Assembly (NCBI GenBank): GCA_963714875.1
Contig: CAVQQI010000007.1
Location: 21,578 to 85,577, forward strand
Length of the DNA stretch: 64,000 nt
Origin: JBAOHV01 sp963714875
Lineage (GTDB): Bacteria > Actinomycetota > Acidimicrobiia > Acidimicrobiales > Microtrichaceae
Reading direction: 5' to 3'
This document shows, one piece after another, positions 42,574-52,272 of the stretch. Each line of letters starts with the position of its first letter. The stretch's first letter is position 1. A model generated the notes under the pieces. The model did no database searches. It had not been told where the DNA came from and saw only the letters and a program-made list of their open reading frames with translations. The translations under genes and the position numbers were made by a program.

Positions 42574-44001
42574 GTGTCCGAGCCGCACACCCCGGGTCCG
42601 GTGAGGAGCGCCGTCGAGCGCAGGGACCGTCGGCCGCTGGGCCACGTGGTCGAGCCGGAACGGCGGATCGACGTCGTGCACGACACCGACGTGTTGGTGG
42701 TCGGCTCCGGTCCGGCGGGGTTGGCGGCCGCGCTCGCCGCGGCCCGGGCGGGTGCGCAGGTCAGCCTGGTCGAGCGCTTCGGCTGCTTCGGCGGCAACAT
42801 CACTGCGGTCGGGGTCGAGGGCATGGCCTGGTACCGCCACGAGGACACCGTCGAGGCCGAGGGGATCGGCCTGGAGTTCGAGACGCGGGCGGCGGCGATG
42901 GGCGCAGCGGTCCCCGAGAGCCAGTCGCTGTCGATGGAGCTCGATGCCGAGGGCTTCAAGGTGGTGGCCGACACGCTGGTGCAGGAGGCGGGGGTGCACC
43001 CGATGTTGCACCGTTCCTTCGTCGCACCGCTGATGGACGGCGACTCGGTCACCGGCATCATCACCGAGTCGAAGGCGGGCCGCGAGGCGATCCGTGCGCA
43101 ACGGGTGATCGACGCGACCGGCGACGCGGATGTGGCGCACCGCTCGGGCGCACCGACCGTGCGCACCCCGCGGGAGGAGATGATGGCCGTGTCGGTCATG
43201 TTCCACCTCGCCGGCGTCGACCCCGTGGCGTTCCGCGACGGTGTGCTCGCGGACCCGAAGACGTATCGGGACTGGTCGGCGAACGGCGAGTGGGACGTCG
43301 AGACCTCCGGCAAGGAGGACGAGATGTTCTCGCCGTTCCTGCGCCAACCGTTCGAACAGGCCCGGCGCGACGGCGTCATCCCGGCCGACCTCACGACGCT
43401 GACCGGGTCGTGGGGAGCGATGCACGCCACGGGCGAGCTCACCTACATGAACGTCGTGCAGATGGGTGGCCTGGACGGCACCGACCCCGACGACCTGACG
43501 TGGGCCGAGATGGAGGGTCGACGCCAGGCGCTGCACGCGATCGAGGCGTTGCGCAGCTACACGCCCGGCTGTTCCGGAGCGCGTCTGCGGAACTTCGGGA
43601 TGACCGTCGGCGTGCGTGACACCCGCAAGATCGACGCCGTGGTGAACCTGACCGAGTCCGACGTGCGCGACCAGGGCCGCTTCGACGACTCGATCGGCAT
43701 CTACCCCGAGTTCATCGACGGGTACGGCGTGCTGATCCTGCCGACCACCGGCCGCTACTACCAGGTGCCGTACGCCTCGATGCTGCCCCGGGGCGTGTCG
43801 AACCTGCTGGTCGCAGGGCGGTCCTCGGGCGGCGATCGGATCGCGCACGCGTCGACGCGCAACATGTCGTGCTGCGCGGTGCTGGGACAGGGCGCGGGCG
43901 TGGCGGCGGCGGTGTCACTGCACGACGGGGTGGCGCTGGACTCGGTCGACATCTCGCACGTGCAGCGGGAGCTGACCCGGCAGGGGGTCCGGCTGCGCTG
44001 A
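42574..44001 (+). CDS. FAD-dependent oxidoreductase (FAD_oxidored family)
   Basis: 475 residues. Dinucleotide-binding VLVVGSGPAGLAAALAAARAGA, then RFGCFGGNITAVGVEGM, RVIDATGDADVAHRSGAP (second FAD motif) and C-terminal NLLVAGRSSGGDRIAHASTR plus GQGAGVAAAVS. This is the pfam12831 group, which includes flavoproteins of unknown substrate and relatives of fumarate-reductase-like enzymes. The Cys-Phe-Gly-Gly segment after the first motif is a family trait. GTG start with leaderless spacing. Stands alone; no neighbouring pathway gene identifies its substrate. Confidence 0.85.
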   Translation: MSEPHTPGPVRSAVERRDRRPLGHVVEPERRIDVVHDTDVLVVGSGPAGLAAALAAARAGAQVSLVERFGCFGGNITAVGVEGMAWYRHEDTVEAEGIGLEFETRAAAMGAAVPESQSLSMELDAEGFKVVADTLVQEAGVHPMLHRSFVAPLMDGDSVTGIITESKAGREAIRAQRVIDATGDADVAHRSGAPTVRTPREEMMAVSVMFHLAGVDPVAFRDGVLADPKTYRDWSANGEWDVETSGKEDEMFSPFLRQPFEQARRDGVIPADLTTLTGSWGAMHATGELTYMNVVQMGGLDGTDPDDLTWAEMEGRRQALHAIEALRSYTPGCSGARLRNFGMTVGVRDTRKIDAVVNLTESDVRDQGRFDDSIGIYPEFIDGYGVLILPTTGRYYQVPYASMLPRGVSNLLVAGRSSGGDRIAHASTRNMSCCAVLGQGAGVAAAVSLHDGVALDSVDISHVQRELTRQGVRLR

Positions 44002-44023
44002 GGGCGCGTCGTGCACTGCCCGA

Positions 44024-44821
44024 TCAGCGAGAGCGGTCGCCGGTCCCCGGCTGCGGTGCCTCCCCGGTGGAGGGGCCGGGGTCGGTCTCGTCCACGATCT
44101 GCTCGGCGAGTTCGCCGTCGACCTGGCGCTGGGCCGACAGACGGGCGGCCACGGCGACCTGGTCGAGGTGGCCCGCCACGGCGGCACGCTCATCGAGCGA
44201 GGAGGCGATCGCTGCGTCGGTGAGCACCTCGATGCACCGCACCCGGTGTGCAGCCACGGCGGTCAGATCCTCGAACGCCTGCTCCTCACCCGGAACGGCG
44301 GTCACCGAGTCGTCGGTGTCGTCGAAGTGCACCAGGCCGACCCCGTGGGCCGCGGCCAGGAACGAGTTCACCTCGCCGACCAGGACGGCCACCTCGGCGC
44401 GCTGGGTGCGACGGACGTGGCGCGGGGCGATGGCGGAGGCCGCCCGATGTCGTGACACCGCGTCGGGCAGCCCTGCGAGCTGGGGTGGGGAACCGGTGGA
44501 CAGGCGAGCCCGCAGACGGCGTGCGCCGACCTGCTCGGCGGTCAGCAGCGCCCGTGGGTGCCACCCGCCGAGTGCGATCGCGCCAGCAGCAGCTGCCGCC
44601 CCGAGGGTCGGCACGATCAGCACCCATCGTGTGGGTGAACCGACCCGCAGGAAGTCGGCGACCGACATGACGGCGTACAGCGCGACCCAGACGATCAGCG
44701 TGACTCGGCGCAGGCGTGCGGCGCGCCCGTCGGGAGCGGTGGCCCACCGGGTCACTCGGTGGAGGCCCATCCAGAGGATGCAGCGCGCCGACCGGAGGGA
44801 TCGGGTGACGACGTCGATCAT
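44024..44821 (-). CDS. membrane protein of unknown function
   Basis: About 265 residues. Two or three membrane helices lie near the N-terminus (VTLIVWVALYAVMSVADFL, WVLIVPTLGAAAAAGAIAL), followed by a long soluble helical part with an Ala/Arg-rich coiled-coil look (LVGEVNSFLAAAHGVGLVHF, DEQAFEDLTAVAA-like segments) and a Pro/Gly acidic tail. ATG 44821 is preferred because AAGGAGGTG stands ten bases upstream; ATG 44845 is the longer option. No family recognised. Confidence 0.65.
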   Translation of the reverse strand: MIDVVTRSLRSARCILWMGLHRVTRWATAPDGRAARLRRVTLIVWVALYAVMSVADFLRVGSPTRWVLIVPTLGAAAAAGAIALGGWHPRALLTAEQVGARRLRARLSTGSPPQLAGLPDAVSRHRAASAIAPRHVRRTQRAEVAVLVGEVNSFLAAAHGVGLVHFDDTDDSVTAVPGEEQAFEDLTAVAAHRVRCIEVLTDAAIASSLDERAAVAGHLDQVAVAARLSAQRQVDGELAEQIVDETDPGPSTGEAPQPGTGDRSR

Positions 44822-45058
44822 GGTCGATCCCACCTCCTTGCTCATCACCAGCTGCGGGGTCGAACCACCACCCAACCACGCGCCGACAGAAAATGGAACG
44901 GCACCCCGGCTCGGAGGTGCCCGACCTGAGCGGACCCTTGGTCGGTTCTGGGCGGCAGGGGTGTGCGCCGGCGGTGCTGTTGCCGCCCAGAGTGGGCGAT
45001 GGGCCGCCGGAACGAACCGAGGGGGAGGTGCGGGGCCGGTCCGGCGGCCCAGTTCGGC

Positions 45059-45110
45059 GGGTCAGCGGGACGGGTCAGCGGGACCGGCCGGTCGGGCGGG
45101 TCAGCGGGAC
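45059..45110. repeat. three copies of GGGTCAGCGGGAC
   Basis: Exact 13-base copies at 45059-45071, 45072-45084 (adjacent) and 45098-45110, just beyond the 3' end of the deazaflavin oxidoreductase gene. The 294-base gap 44822-45115 holds no gene I can support. Confidence 0.7.
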
Positions 45111-45115
45111 GGTGC

Positions 45116-45586
45116 TCACGGGATGACCGGGGTGAGTCGGAACACCCGGATGTTGCGGTCGGTGCGCTGCTCGTAGGTGGCCATCTGTGGGATGGCTCTG
45201 CGCACCCGGTCCCACACGGCGGCTTTCTCCTCGTCGCTCAGCACGGTCGCGGTGACCTCCAGCTCCCGGCCCCGGAGGCGGATCATCGCCGAGTCGGCCG
45301 CCTCCAGGTTGTACCGCCACGCCGGGTGCCGCTCCTGGCCCATGGCGCTGGCCACCACCAGGTAGTCGTCGCCGTCGGGCTCGTACGCGAGCTGCACCGA
45401 GCGGAGCTCGCCGCTCCTGCGCCCCGGGACGGTCAACGTCAACATGTCCAACGTCGGCGCCCCGGTCGAGGTGAACCGCCCGTTGGACCACCGGAAGATC
45501 ACCGGGTCGATGCGGGCCGCCACGTGTTTCACGAGCCACGAGCCCGGCCGTGTCGCCGAGAAGCGGTTGACCAGACGTGCGTACAT
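45116..45586 (-). CDS. F420/deazaflavin-dependent nitroreductase-family enzyme
   Basis: 156 residues, full length for the Ddn group. MYARLVNRFSATRPGSWLVKH, LTLTVPGRRSGELRSVQLAYEPDG, YLVVASAMGQERHPAWRYNLEA and VWDRVRRAIPQMATYEQRT match the split-barrel deazaflavin-dependent family (Rv3547-like). It reduces a hydrophobic substrate with F420H2. The presence of such an enzyme implies F420 synthesis in the organism. Isolated gene. Confidence 0.88.
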   Translation of the reverse strand: MYARLVNRFSATRPGSWLVKHVAARIDPVIFRWSNGRFTSTGAPTLDMLTLTVPGRRSGELRSVQLAYEPDGDDYLVVASAMGQERHPAWRYNLEAADSAMIRLRGRELEVTATVLSDEEKAAVWDRVRRAIPQMATYEQRTDRNIRVFRLTPVIP

Positions 45587-45775
45587 GGCATCTGCCTAGC
45601 ATCCCGCGACGAGTTGCCGCGGGGCCGCGCTGGTGGGCGGTCGGAAGTCGCTGCGTCCCGGTGGTCACAGCGGACGCGAGTCCAGTCGCGATGACAGATC
45701 GCGAAACAAGCGGTGATCCGCTGTGCGCGGTCAACTCGGTTCGGTACCGTCGGCGGGGGCGACAGGGGAGATCCG

Positions 45776-46903
45776 ATGGGAACCAGCAGTTCGAGGCGTG
45801 CCGGCACACGGGCGGGTTGGTTCGTCGCGGCGACGTTCGCCGTCGCGTTGCTCGGCGCGGCGTGCGCGCCGGCGCCGGGTGGTGGTGGCACCGCGACGAC
45901 CGCGCCGCCGACCACCAGTCCACCGTCGGACGAGCCGTTCACGGTGGTGTTCATCGGTGACTCCGAGACGCGCATGCGGGGCAACACCGACGCCGAGGTG
46001 GCCGCCTACGTGCAACGGCTGGCGTCGTTCCGCACCTCGACTCCCGCCTACTTCCAGTACGGCGGCGGCACTCACCCCATCGACCCCGAGCTGGTGATCC
46101 TGGGCGGCGACATCAGCGAGGACCGCGGCACCTCGGTCGGGGCCGACCTTCCGCTGTGGCAACCGCTGTACGACGCCGGCATCGCGTTCATCGCCGGGTT
46201 CGGCAACCACGACTGGGACCCCGAGTTCTGGTCCGACGGTCCCGGCTACTCGCTGGCGGGACACCTCTCGAACGAGAGCACCACCGGGTTCACCCGTGAG
46301 ACCTACCGGCGCTCGGCGCAGCTCACCGGCGACTTCTCCTACCGGGAGGTGGCGCCCTCGAGCACGCACGGCCCGGTCACGTTCCACTCGGCCTACAAGG
46401 GCGTGGAGATCATCAACTTCAACACGTTCCTGTACCAGCCGTCGTACTCCTACCCCGAGGGGTGGCCGCTGTCGTGCAACGTGCTGCTGGGCGGAGCGGG
46501 CTGTCAACGCTTCGCCTCGGCCGAGCCGCAGATCGACCGGATGAGCAACCTGTTCACACCCGAGCGGACCAGGACCGCGCTGTTCGTCCAGCACTATCCG
46601 CTGAGCACCACCGACAACTGGTGGAGCGACTACGACGCCAGTGGCACCACCGTCACCCAGAAGAAGAACCGTCTGCTCGGTCTGATGTCGCAGTTCGACC
46701 ACTCGACGCTGCTGGCCGGACACAGCCACGTCGCCTCGCAGCGCAGCCACCAGTTCCAGGGTCGGACGTTCCAGGAGTACGTCGCGCCGTACTTCGGTGG
46801 GAACAACCTGGACGACCTGACCCGGGGCGGCGGGTTCCTGGCGTTGCTGGTGTCGCCGACCGACGGCGTGCTCGAGGTGGTCACGGTCCCCGACGGCATC
46901 TGA
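45776..46903 (+). CDS. secreted calcineurin-like metallophosphoesterase
   Basis: 375 residues. Lipoprotein signal (WFVAATFAVALLGAACAP), Thr/Pro linker, then VVFIGDSETRMRG, DPELVILGGDISEDRG, FIAGFGNHDWDPEF (GNHD), ALFVQHYPLS and LLAGHSHVASQRSH (GHSH), the standard two-metal phosphoesterase motifs. Note GDSE replaces the usual D-x-H of the first motif. Located at the cell surface. GGGGAG precedes ATG 45776. Confidence 0.85.
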   Translation: MGTSSSRRAGTRAGWFVAATFAVALLGAACAPAPGGGGTATTAPPTTSPPSDEPFTVVFIGDSETRMRGNTDAEVAAYVQRLASFRTSTPAYFQYGGGTHPIDPELVILGGDISEDRGTSVGADLPLWQPLYDAGIAFIAGFGNHDWDPEFWSDGPGYSLAGHLSNESTTGFTRETYRRSAQLTGDFSYREVAPSSTHGPVTFHSAYKGVEIINFNTFLYQPSYSYPEGWPLSCNVLLGGAGCQRFASAEPQIDRMSNLFTPERTRTALFVQHYPLSTTDNWWSDYDASGTTVTQKKNRLLGLMSQFDHSTLLAGHSHVASQRSHQFQGRTFQEYVAPYFGGNNLDDLTRGGGFLALLVSPTDGVLEVVTVPDGI

Positions 46904-46947
46904 GCGGTCGGGGCATCGGGGTCGCCGATACTCCTAGCCTCGACGGT

Positions 46948-47613
46948 ATGGGCGAGTACGTACGAGTGTCCCGACCCGAGCCGGCCATCGCCCGCGTGAC
47001 GATCGACCGGGCCGACAAGCGCAATGCACTGTCGATCCAGGTGCGCGACGAGATGAGCGACGCGCTCGACGAGCTCGCCGCCGACGAGTCGGTGTCGGTG
47101 ACGATCATCGACTCGACCGGTCCGGTGTTCTGCGCCGGGTTCGACCTGGGCGAGTTCGAGGACCCCGATGTGGCCGATCGGCTGTGGCCCTCCTCGGACC
47201 GCTGGCACGAGCGGCTCCGCAGCTTCCCCCTGCCGCTGATCGCGTCGATCCAGGGGCCCGCGTTCGCCGGCGGGTTCGACCTGGCCACCATGTGCGATCT
47301 GCGCATCGCCGGCCGGTCGGCCAGCTTCCGTCGGCCCGAGCTGGCCTGGGGTGTGGCGATCTACTCGGTGCTGGCCGACCTGGTCGGTGGCGCGGTCGCC
47401 CGTGAGCTGTCGATGACCCAGCGGACCCTGTCGGCGGAGGAGGCCCGGGATCTGGGTCTGCTCACCCGGTTGGTGGACGATGACGAGCTGGGCGGGGCCA
47501 CGCTCGCGCTGGCTCGGGACGTGGCGGCGTGTGCGCCCGGCGCGTTGCGCCATGTGAAGTCGATGGCGATCGCCAGGGCGAAGCAGGTCCCCGGCGGCGA
47601 CTGGGGGTGGTGA
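46948..47613 (+). CDS. enoyl-CoA hydratase/isomerase-family protein
   Basis: 221 residues, a little short for a crotonase. ITIDRADKRNALS-type start seen as VTIDRADKRNALSIQV, FCAGFDLGEF, and GPAFAGGFDLATMCDLRIAG. The first catalytic Glu position (usually GG-x-E-L) is Asp, while RPELAWG supplies the second Glu. It may act as hydratase, isomerase or thioesterase on acyl-CoA. TAGCCT lies seven bases before ATG and no ribosome-binding site is present, so leaderless. Confidence 0.82.
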   Translation: MGEYVRVSRPEPAIARVTIDRADKRNALSIQVRDEMSDALDELAADESVSVTIIDSTGPVFCAGFDLGEFEDPDVADRLWPSSDRWHERLRSFPLPLIASIQGPAFAGGFDLATMCDLRIAGRSASFRRPELAWGVAIYSVLADLVGGAVARELSMTQRTLSAEEARDLGLLTRLVDDDELGGATLALARDVAACAPGALRHVKSMAIARAKQVPGGDWGW

Positions 47614-47634
47614 GCCGACCGGCGATGTCGCTGG

Positions 47635-49350
47635 TCAGTTCGGTGGCAGCGTCCACCACGGGTTGGTGATCTGGTCGACCCGGCCCTGGTCGACCCAGAC
47701 CTGTGCGGGCGGTGTGGCGGTGAACGGAGCCCAACGGCCGCCGTCGGTCACCGAGACCGCCGCGGGGTCGACCGAGACCTTCGGGGCGAGGGTGGTGCTG
47801 TCGGAGAACACCCGATCGGCGATCCCGTTGGACCAGTAGCGGAGGTCGCTCGTGGCGACCCACTGGCGTGACGGCACGACCGTGGGCGTGCTGGCGGTTG
47901 CCGACAGATCGAACGTCGAGGTGAATGCCGCGGCATCGTCACCGATGGTCGTGCTCACCTGCGTGCCCGACACCGAGTGCAGCAGGGGGAACGGACCGCT
48001 GAACCGGTCGACCGGGTCGAGCGAGCGCTGGTCCGATCGGGTCTCCAGGATGATCTCCCGTGTTGCGGTGCCGTCGTCGACCGAGGTCGTCCAGTCGGCC
48101 CGCAGCCCCGGGAAGGGTCCGGACCCGCGGTGGACGTGCAGGCTCAACCAGTGCGCCGGAGCGTCGCCCTCAGCCAGCTGGACCGGGGCCAGCGACAGTC
48201 CGGCCGGCAGGTTGGCAGCCGTGCGGAACGCCTCGAGCTGTCCGGCGGGGATCTGCCAGTGCCAGTACACCGACGGGTCACCGGCCTCGATCGAGGACTG
48301 CACGATCGCCTCGCCGGTGCCACCCAGCACCGCCAGCGCGCTCAGCGTGGACAGCCCGCCGTACATCTGCCGCTTCAGTGCGAGCAGGTTGGACCGCACG
48401 CCGGGTGCGACGCGCCCGTCGGGCTCGGTGACGTTCCACCAGGGGCCGATCATGAACTGGATCTTGTCCAGGTAGACCAGCACGTGGCCGGGGACGGGGT
48501 CGACGAACGGCGCCCACTCGGTGTTGTCGGCCAGGGTGACGTCGGCGGGGTCGATCGAGATGAGCGGTGCGCTGTGCGCCGTGGCGTTGTGGAACGTGCG
48601 GTCGTTCACGCCGTTGAGCCAGTAGATGAAGTCGTTCGCGGCGACCCACTCGCGGGTGGGCACCTGGTAGTTGCGGTCCGCCTCGGCCGGCAGCGTGATG
48701 GTGGAGTTGAACAGGTCATCGGGGGTCAGCACCGGGCCGGACGGGGTCGACTCGGTGCGGCGCATGTCGGTGCGGATCACGCCAGCGGCATCGACGGTGT
48801 GCTGGAACGGCTCGGGCAGGGCGAGCGGGCCGATGGGGTCCACCGAGCCCTCCGACGCACGTGCCCGCACGATCATGAACCGGGGGGCGCCGGAGCCGTC
48901 GTCGACGTAGGTCGACCACTCGGCGCGCAGCCCGGTGGTCAGGCCGCTGACCCGGTAGACGTTCAGGCTCAGCCAGTACCGGGCGACGGGGTCGCTGTCG
49001 AGGATGCGCACCTTGGCGAGTGTGAAGCCGGGTGGCAGGTCGATCAGTGCTTCGAAGTCGACCGCCCGGTCGTCGGGGACGATGTAGTTGACGAAGATCG
49101 ACGGCGGGGTGTCCTCGACGGTGAACTCGAGCACGGGCTGGGCCCTGCCGAGCCCGATGAGGTCGGCCTCGGCGACCGCGCGGTTGCCGTATTCGGTCCG
49201 CTTGACCTGCACGAGCGGCGTCGGTGCCGTCGGGGACGTGCACGCCGCAGCCAGCAGGGCGGACGCTCCGACCACGAGCGCCGCGAGTGCGCCGCGCCGC
49301 CGTCGGCCGTGTCGTGCGCGGTGGTCCACGGTGTGCGTGGTGATTCCCAT
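47635..49350 (-). CDS. large secreted lipoprotein with an internal duplication
   Basis: 571 residues. Arg-rich n-region, ALAALVVGASALLAAAC lipobox. The mature protein consists of two ~265-residue copies: each has YWLSLNVYRVSG/HWLSLHVHRGSG, GLRAEWSTYVDDG/GLRADWTTSVDDG, REWVAANDFIYWLNG/RQWVATSDLRYWSNG, a WAPF segment and a late WW (GPWWNVTEP/NPWWTLPPN). No family recognised; the aromatic-rich repeats suggest a surface beta-structure, and the pair may form one symmetrical fold. Probably single-gene unit. Confidence 0.75.
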   Translation of the reverse strand: MGITTHTVDHRARHGRRRRGALAALVVGASALLAAACTSPTAPTPLVQVKRTEYGNRAVAEADLIGLGRAQPVLEFTVEDTPPSIFVNYIVPDDRAVDFEALIDLPPGFTLAKVRILDSDPVARYWLSLNVYRVSGLTTGLRAEWSTYVDDGSGAPRFMIVRARASEGSVDPIGPLALPEPFQHTVDAAGVIRTDMRRTESTPSGPVLTPDDLFNSTITLPAEADRNYQVPTREWVAANDFIYWLNGVNDRTFHNATAHSAPLISIDPADVTLADNTEWAPFVDPVPGHVLVYLDKIQFMIGPWWNVTEPDGRVAPGVRSNLLALKRQMYGGLSTLSALAVLGGTGEAIVQSSIEAGDPSVYWHWQIPAGQLEAFRTAANLPAGLSLAPVQLAEGDAPAHWLSLHVHRGSGPFPGLRADWTTSVDDGTATREIILETRSDQRSLDPVDRFSGPFPLLHSVSGTQVSTTIGDDAAAFTSTFDLSATASTPTVVPSRQWVATSDLRYWSNGIADRVFSDSTTLAPKVSVDPAAVSVTDGGRWAPFTATPPAQVWVDQGRVDQITNPWWTLPPN

Positions 49351-49492
49351 GTCATCGCCCCCAAGGCTCAGGTGTCGCCCGCATCGCCCCAGCGCGGGTT
49401 AACGGTGTTCACCGTAGTGGTTCGTGCGGCCGGCGTGGGCCGGATCCCGAGGTCCGAGGGCGAGGGCCGAGCGGTGCGGTCCGGCGGACGGC

Positions 49493-51248
49493 TCAGTGGC
49501 GGCGGACGCCGTCCATCCAGGTCTCCAGCACCTCGATGTCGGCCAGGGCATGGGGGTCCACGCTGCGGGGGTCCTCGGCCAGCACGACCAGATCGGCCAG
49601 CTTGCCGGGCTCGAGGGTGCCCAGCTCGTGGTCGCTGTGGCACTGCCACGCCGCGTCCGCGGTCATCGCCCGGACGGCGGCCTCGACCGGGACCGCTTCG
49701 CCGGGGGCGAGCGCGGTGCCGGGCTCACGCCACAGGTCGCGGGTCACGGCGTTGTGGATGCAGCGCAGCGGGTCGATCGGGGTGACCGACTCGTCGGAGT
49801 GCAGCGTCCAGCGGATGTCCTTCGCCGAGCACGACGCGGTGCGGTCCAACAGCTCGGCGCGTTCGGCGCCGAAGATCCGGTCGCGGAACGCCTGGCCCCA
49901 GAAGTACACGTGGCCGATCAGGAACGACGGCGACAGGCCCAGTTCGGCGATGCGTTCGATCTGTTCGTCGTGCAGCACCGAGCAGTGCTCGATGCGGTGA
50001 CGTCGGTCGCCGTGGCCGCCGGCCGCGCTCGGCGTCGACCGCTGCGGCGAGCGCCACCAGGGTGTCGTCGATCGCCCGGTCGCCGTTCGCATGGACGACG
50101 ACCTGCCAGCCCTGCGCGGCGCGCCGGCGGGCGGTCTCGACCAGCACGTCGGGGTCGATGTAGGGCATCCCCCGGTCATCGGAGCCCAGGTAGGGCTCGC
50201 GCAGGTGACCGGTGCGGCCCTGGTTGGAGCCGTCCGAGACGATCTTCCAGCCGGTGGCACGGATCAGCTCGTCACCGTCGCCGGGACGGGTGCCGGCCTC
50301 GTCGAACGCCTCGGCGCGGCTGTCGTGCACGGAGTAGCGCAGCCGGGTGGCCAGCTGGTCGCCGTCGGCCATCGACCGGTAGAGGTCGACGTCACCGGGG
50401 CCGACAAGGAACCCGGTGCCCTGGTCACAGACCGTCGTGACCCCGACCGTGGACGCACGCTGCGCGACCGCACGGCCCTCGTCGACGATGTCGAGCCCGG
50501 CGACGTTCGGGTTGTGGGCGATGACGCTGAGCATGGCGCCCTGACCCATGAGCACGCCGTTGGGGGTGCCGTCGGGATACCGCCCGTAGGGGGAGTGGTC
50601 GATGTCGGGGGTGTCGCGGTCGATGCCGGCCGCGGCGAGCGCCGCGGAGTTGGCGTACGCGAAGTGCAGCGACGCGTTGGTGACGATGACGGGGATCTCG
50701 CTCGACACCCGGTCGAGCAGTTCGGTGGTGAGCGTGTCGGGGCCGTCCTGCAGCGACGGGTCGAACTGGCGGCCGCACAGCCAGCGGCCGCGCTCGACGG
50801 TGGGGGCGAGCGAGGCCAGGTGGTCGACCGCGGCGTCGACGGTGTCGAAGCGGAAGGGGCCGACGTCGTGCCAGGTGCGCAGCAGTGCGGTGGGCAGCAG
50901 GTGGGCGTGCGGTTCGATGAACCCGGGCAGGATCGTGGCACCGGGACGGTCGATGATCTGCGCGTCAGCACCGGCTGCGGCGCGCACGTGGTCCTCGGTG
51001 CCGACCGCCAGGATGCGGTTGCCGCGGATGGCGATCGCCTCGTGGGCGGAGAACGCCGGGTCGACCGGCAGGACCGTGGCGCCGAGGATGACGACGGTGC
51101 CGGTGGGCCGGGCGGGTCGGTGCGGCGGGCGGGTCCCCAGGTCGGCGGGGAGGTCGAGCAGCGCTCCGAGGCCGGCGATGAGCGGACCACCGCAGCCACA
51201 CCCGCCGGTGTGGGGGAGGTGGGTGTGGGTGAGTGGTTGTGGCGGCAC
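49493..51248 (-). CDS. YtcJ-like amidohydrolase, one frameshift
   Basis: N-terminal frame: a His/Cys-rich leader (THTHLPHTGGCGCGG), then VVILGATVLPVDPAFSAHEA, ATILPGFIEPHAHLLPT (metal HxH), WLCGRQFDPSLQDGPD, LHFAYANSAALAAAGI, WKIVSDGSNQGRTGHL and VVVHANGDRAIDDTL. An extra base between 50015 and 50030 shifts the frame; corrected it continues HRIEHCSVLHDEQIERIAELG, LHSDESVTPIDPLR and GTLEPGKLADLVVLAEDPR. About 584 residues, usual for amidohydrolase family 3. Substrate is probably an N-substituted amide or formamide. GTG 51248 is the most plausible start. Confidence 0.8.
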
Positions 51249-51441
51249 GTGCTCGACGCTACCGAGGGGCCGTGTTGCGTGCCGTCGCCGTGTCGCTCGG
51301 GGCACGAGGTGGCCCCGGTCTCGGTGTGCGCCATCGTGTGCGCCGGGACCTTGGTCTCTGTTCGCGGCGTCGTCGGGCGACGAGGCTGGTTGTGATGGTC
51401 GGCGCGGTCCGCGGCGATCGTCCGCCGATCTGGGAGGTCCG

Positions 51442-52116
51442 ATGGCCGACGCACCTGAGTTCTCCGCCGTTGCGGTTCACGCTGGTTCGCAGCGGCGGCC
51501 GCGATCGAGGTGTTCCCGCCCGGGTAGGCGGCGCGCCGCCCTCGCAGCGGCGGCACTCTCGCTGTTCGTGTCGGGGTGCGCCCCGACGCCGCCGGGCCAT
51601 GCCGTGGACCAGTCCAATGTCGGTGCCCCCCAGAGCTACGCCTCGGTGGTGTGGGCGGCGTCGTGCAACGGCAGCACGATCGATGCGGAGATCGCACAGA
51701 CGTTCACCGCTGGCCGCACCGGCGTGCTGGATCAGGTGTCGCTGGCGGCCATGCCGATCGCCGCCGGGTCCCAGACTCCGTTCAGGGTCACGATCCGGAC
51801 GGTCCGATCCGGCGGGGCGCCCAGCTCGACCGTGTTGGGGTCCGGCACGTACGCCGGTGCCGGTGCGCCGAACCCGTCGTCACTGGTGGATGTCCCGCTC
51901 AGCTCGCCGGTGTTCGTCGTTGGCGGACATTGGTACGCGATCGTGGTGAGTTCCGCTCCGGCCGCCGAGTGCACCGATGACCAAGGGTGGAGCTTCTTCG
52001 GCTCGACCGACTCCTACGGCGCCGGGCAGGCATGGTGGCGAGGCACGGCGTACAACACGCCAGAGTGGGTCGCGCCCGGCACGGACCACTTCTTCCGGAC
52101 CTGGGTTCTGCCCTGA
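51442..52116 (+). CDS. lipoprotein with a beta-sandwich (choice-of-anchor-like) domain
   Basis: 224 residues. A basic leader (HAGSQRRPRSRCSRPGRRR), then LAAAALSLFVSG plus Cys as lipobox. The mature domain has IAQTFTAGRTGVLDQVSLAAM, PFRVTIRTVRSGG, VDVPLSSPVFVVGGHWYAIVV and WSFFGSTDSYGAGQAW, like the choice-of-anchor beta domains seen in bacterial surface proteins. GGGAGGT lies four bases before ATG 51442. Function unknown. Confidence 0.7.
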   Translation: MADAPEFSAVAVHAGSQRRPRSRCSRPGRRRAALAAAALSLFVSGCAPTPPGHAVDQSNVGAPQSYASVVWAASCNGSTIDAEIAQTFTAGRTGVLDQVSLAAMPIAAGSQTPFRVTIRTVRSGGAPSSTVLGSGTYAGAGAPNPSSLVDVPLSSPVFVVGGHWYAIVVSSAPAAECTDDQGWSFFGSTDSYGAGQAWWRGTAYNTPEWVAPGTDHFFRTWVLP

Positions 52117-52272
52117 GGCCCCGAGGGGACACCGCGGGAGTCGAGCGGTTGTGCTCCCCGGGATGGGCGGTCATGGGAGCGGGTTCGTCAACCCGTCCCA
52201 CCCACCAGGGTGAGGACCCAACCACCTGAGCCCTACGAAACCCGGGCCGATTCAACCGGCTGGCACCTCCGA

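Noticed and set aside
39568..43848. A 1426-codon minus-strand frame as one giant protein
   Set aside because: Only the part from 41283 down is protein-like, beginning with a lipoprotein signal; the rest is antisense to the xylanase and FAD oxidoreductase.
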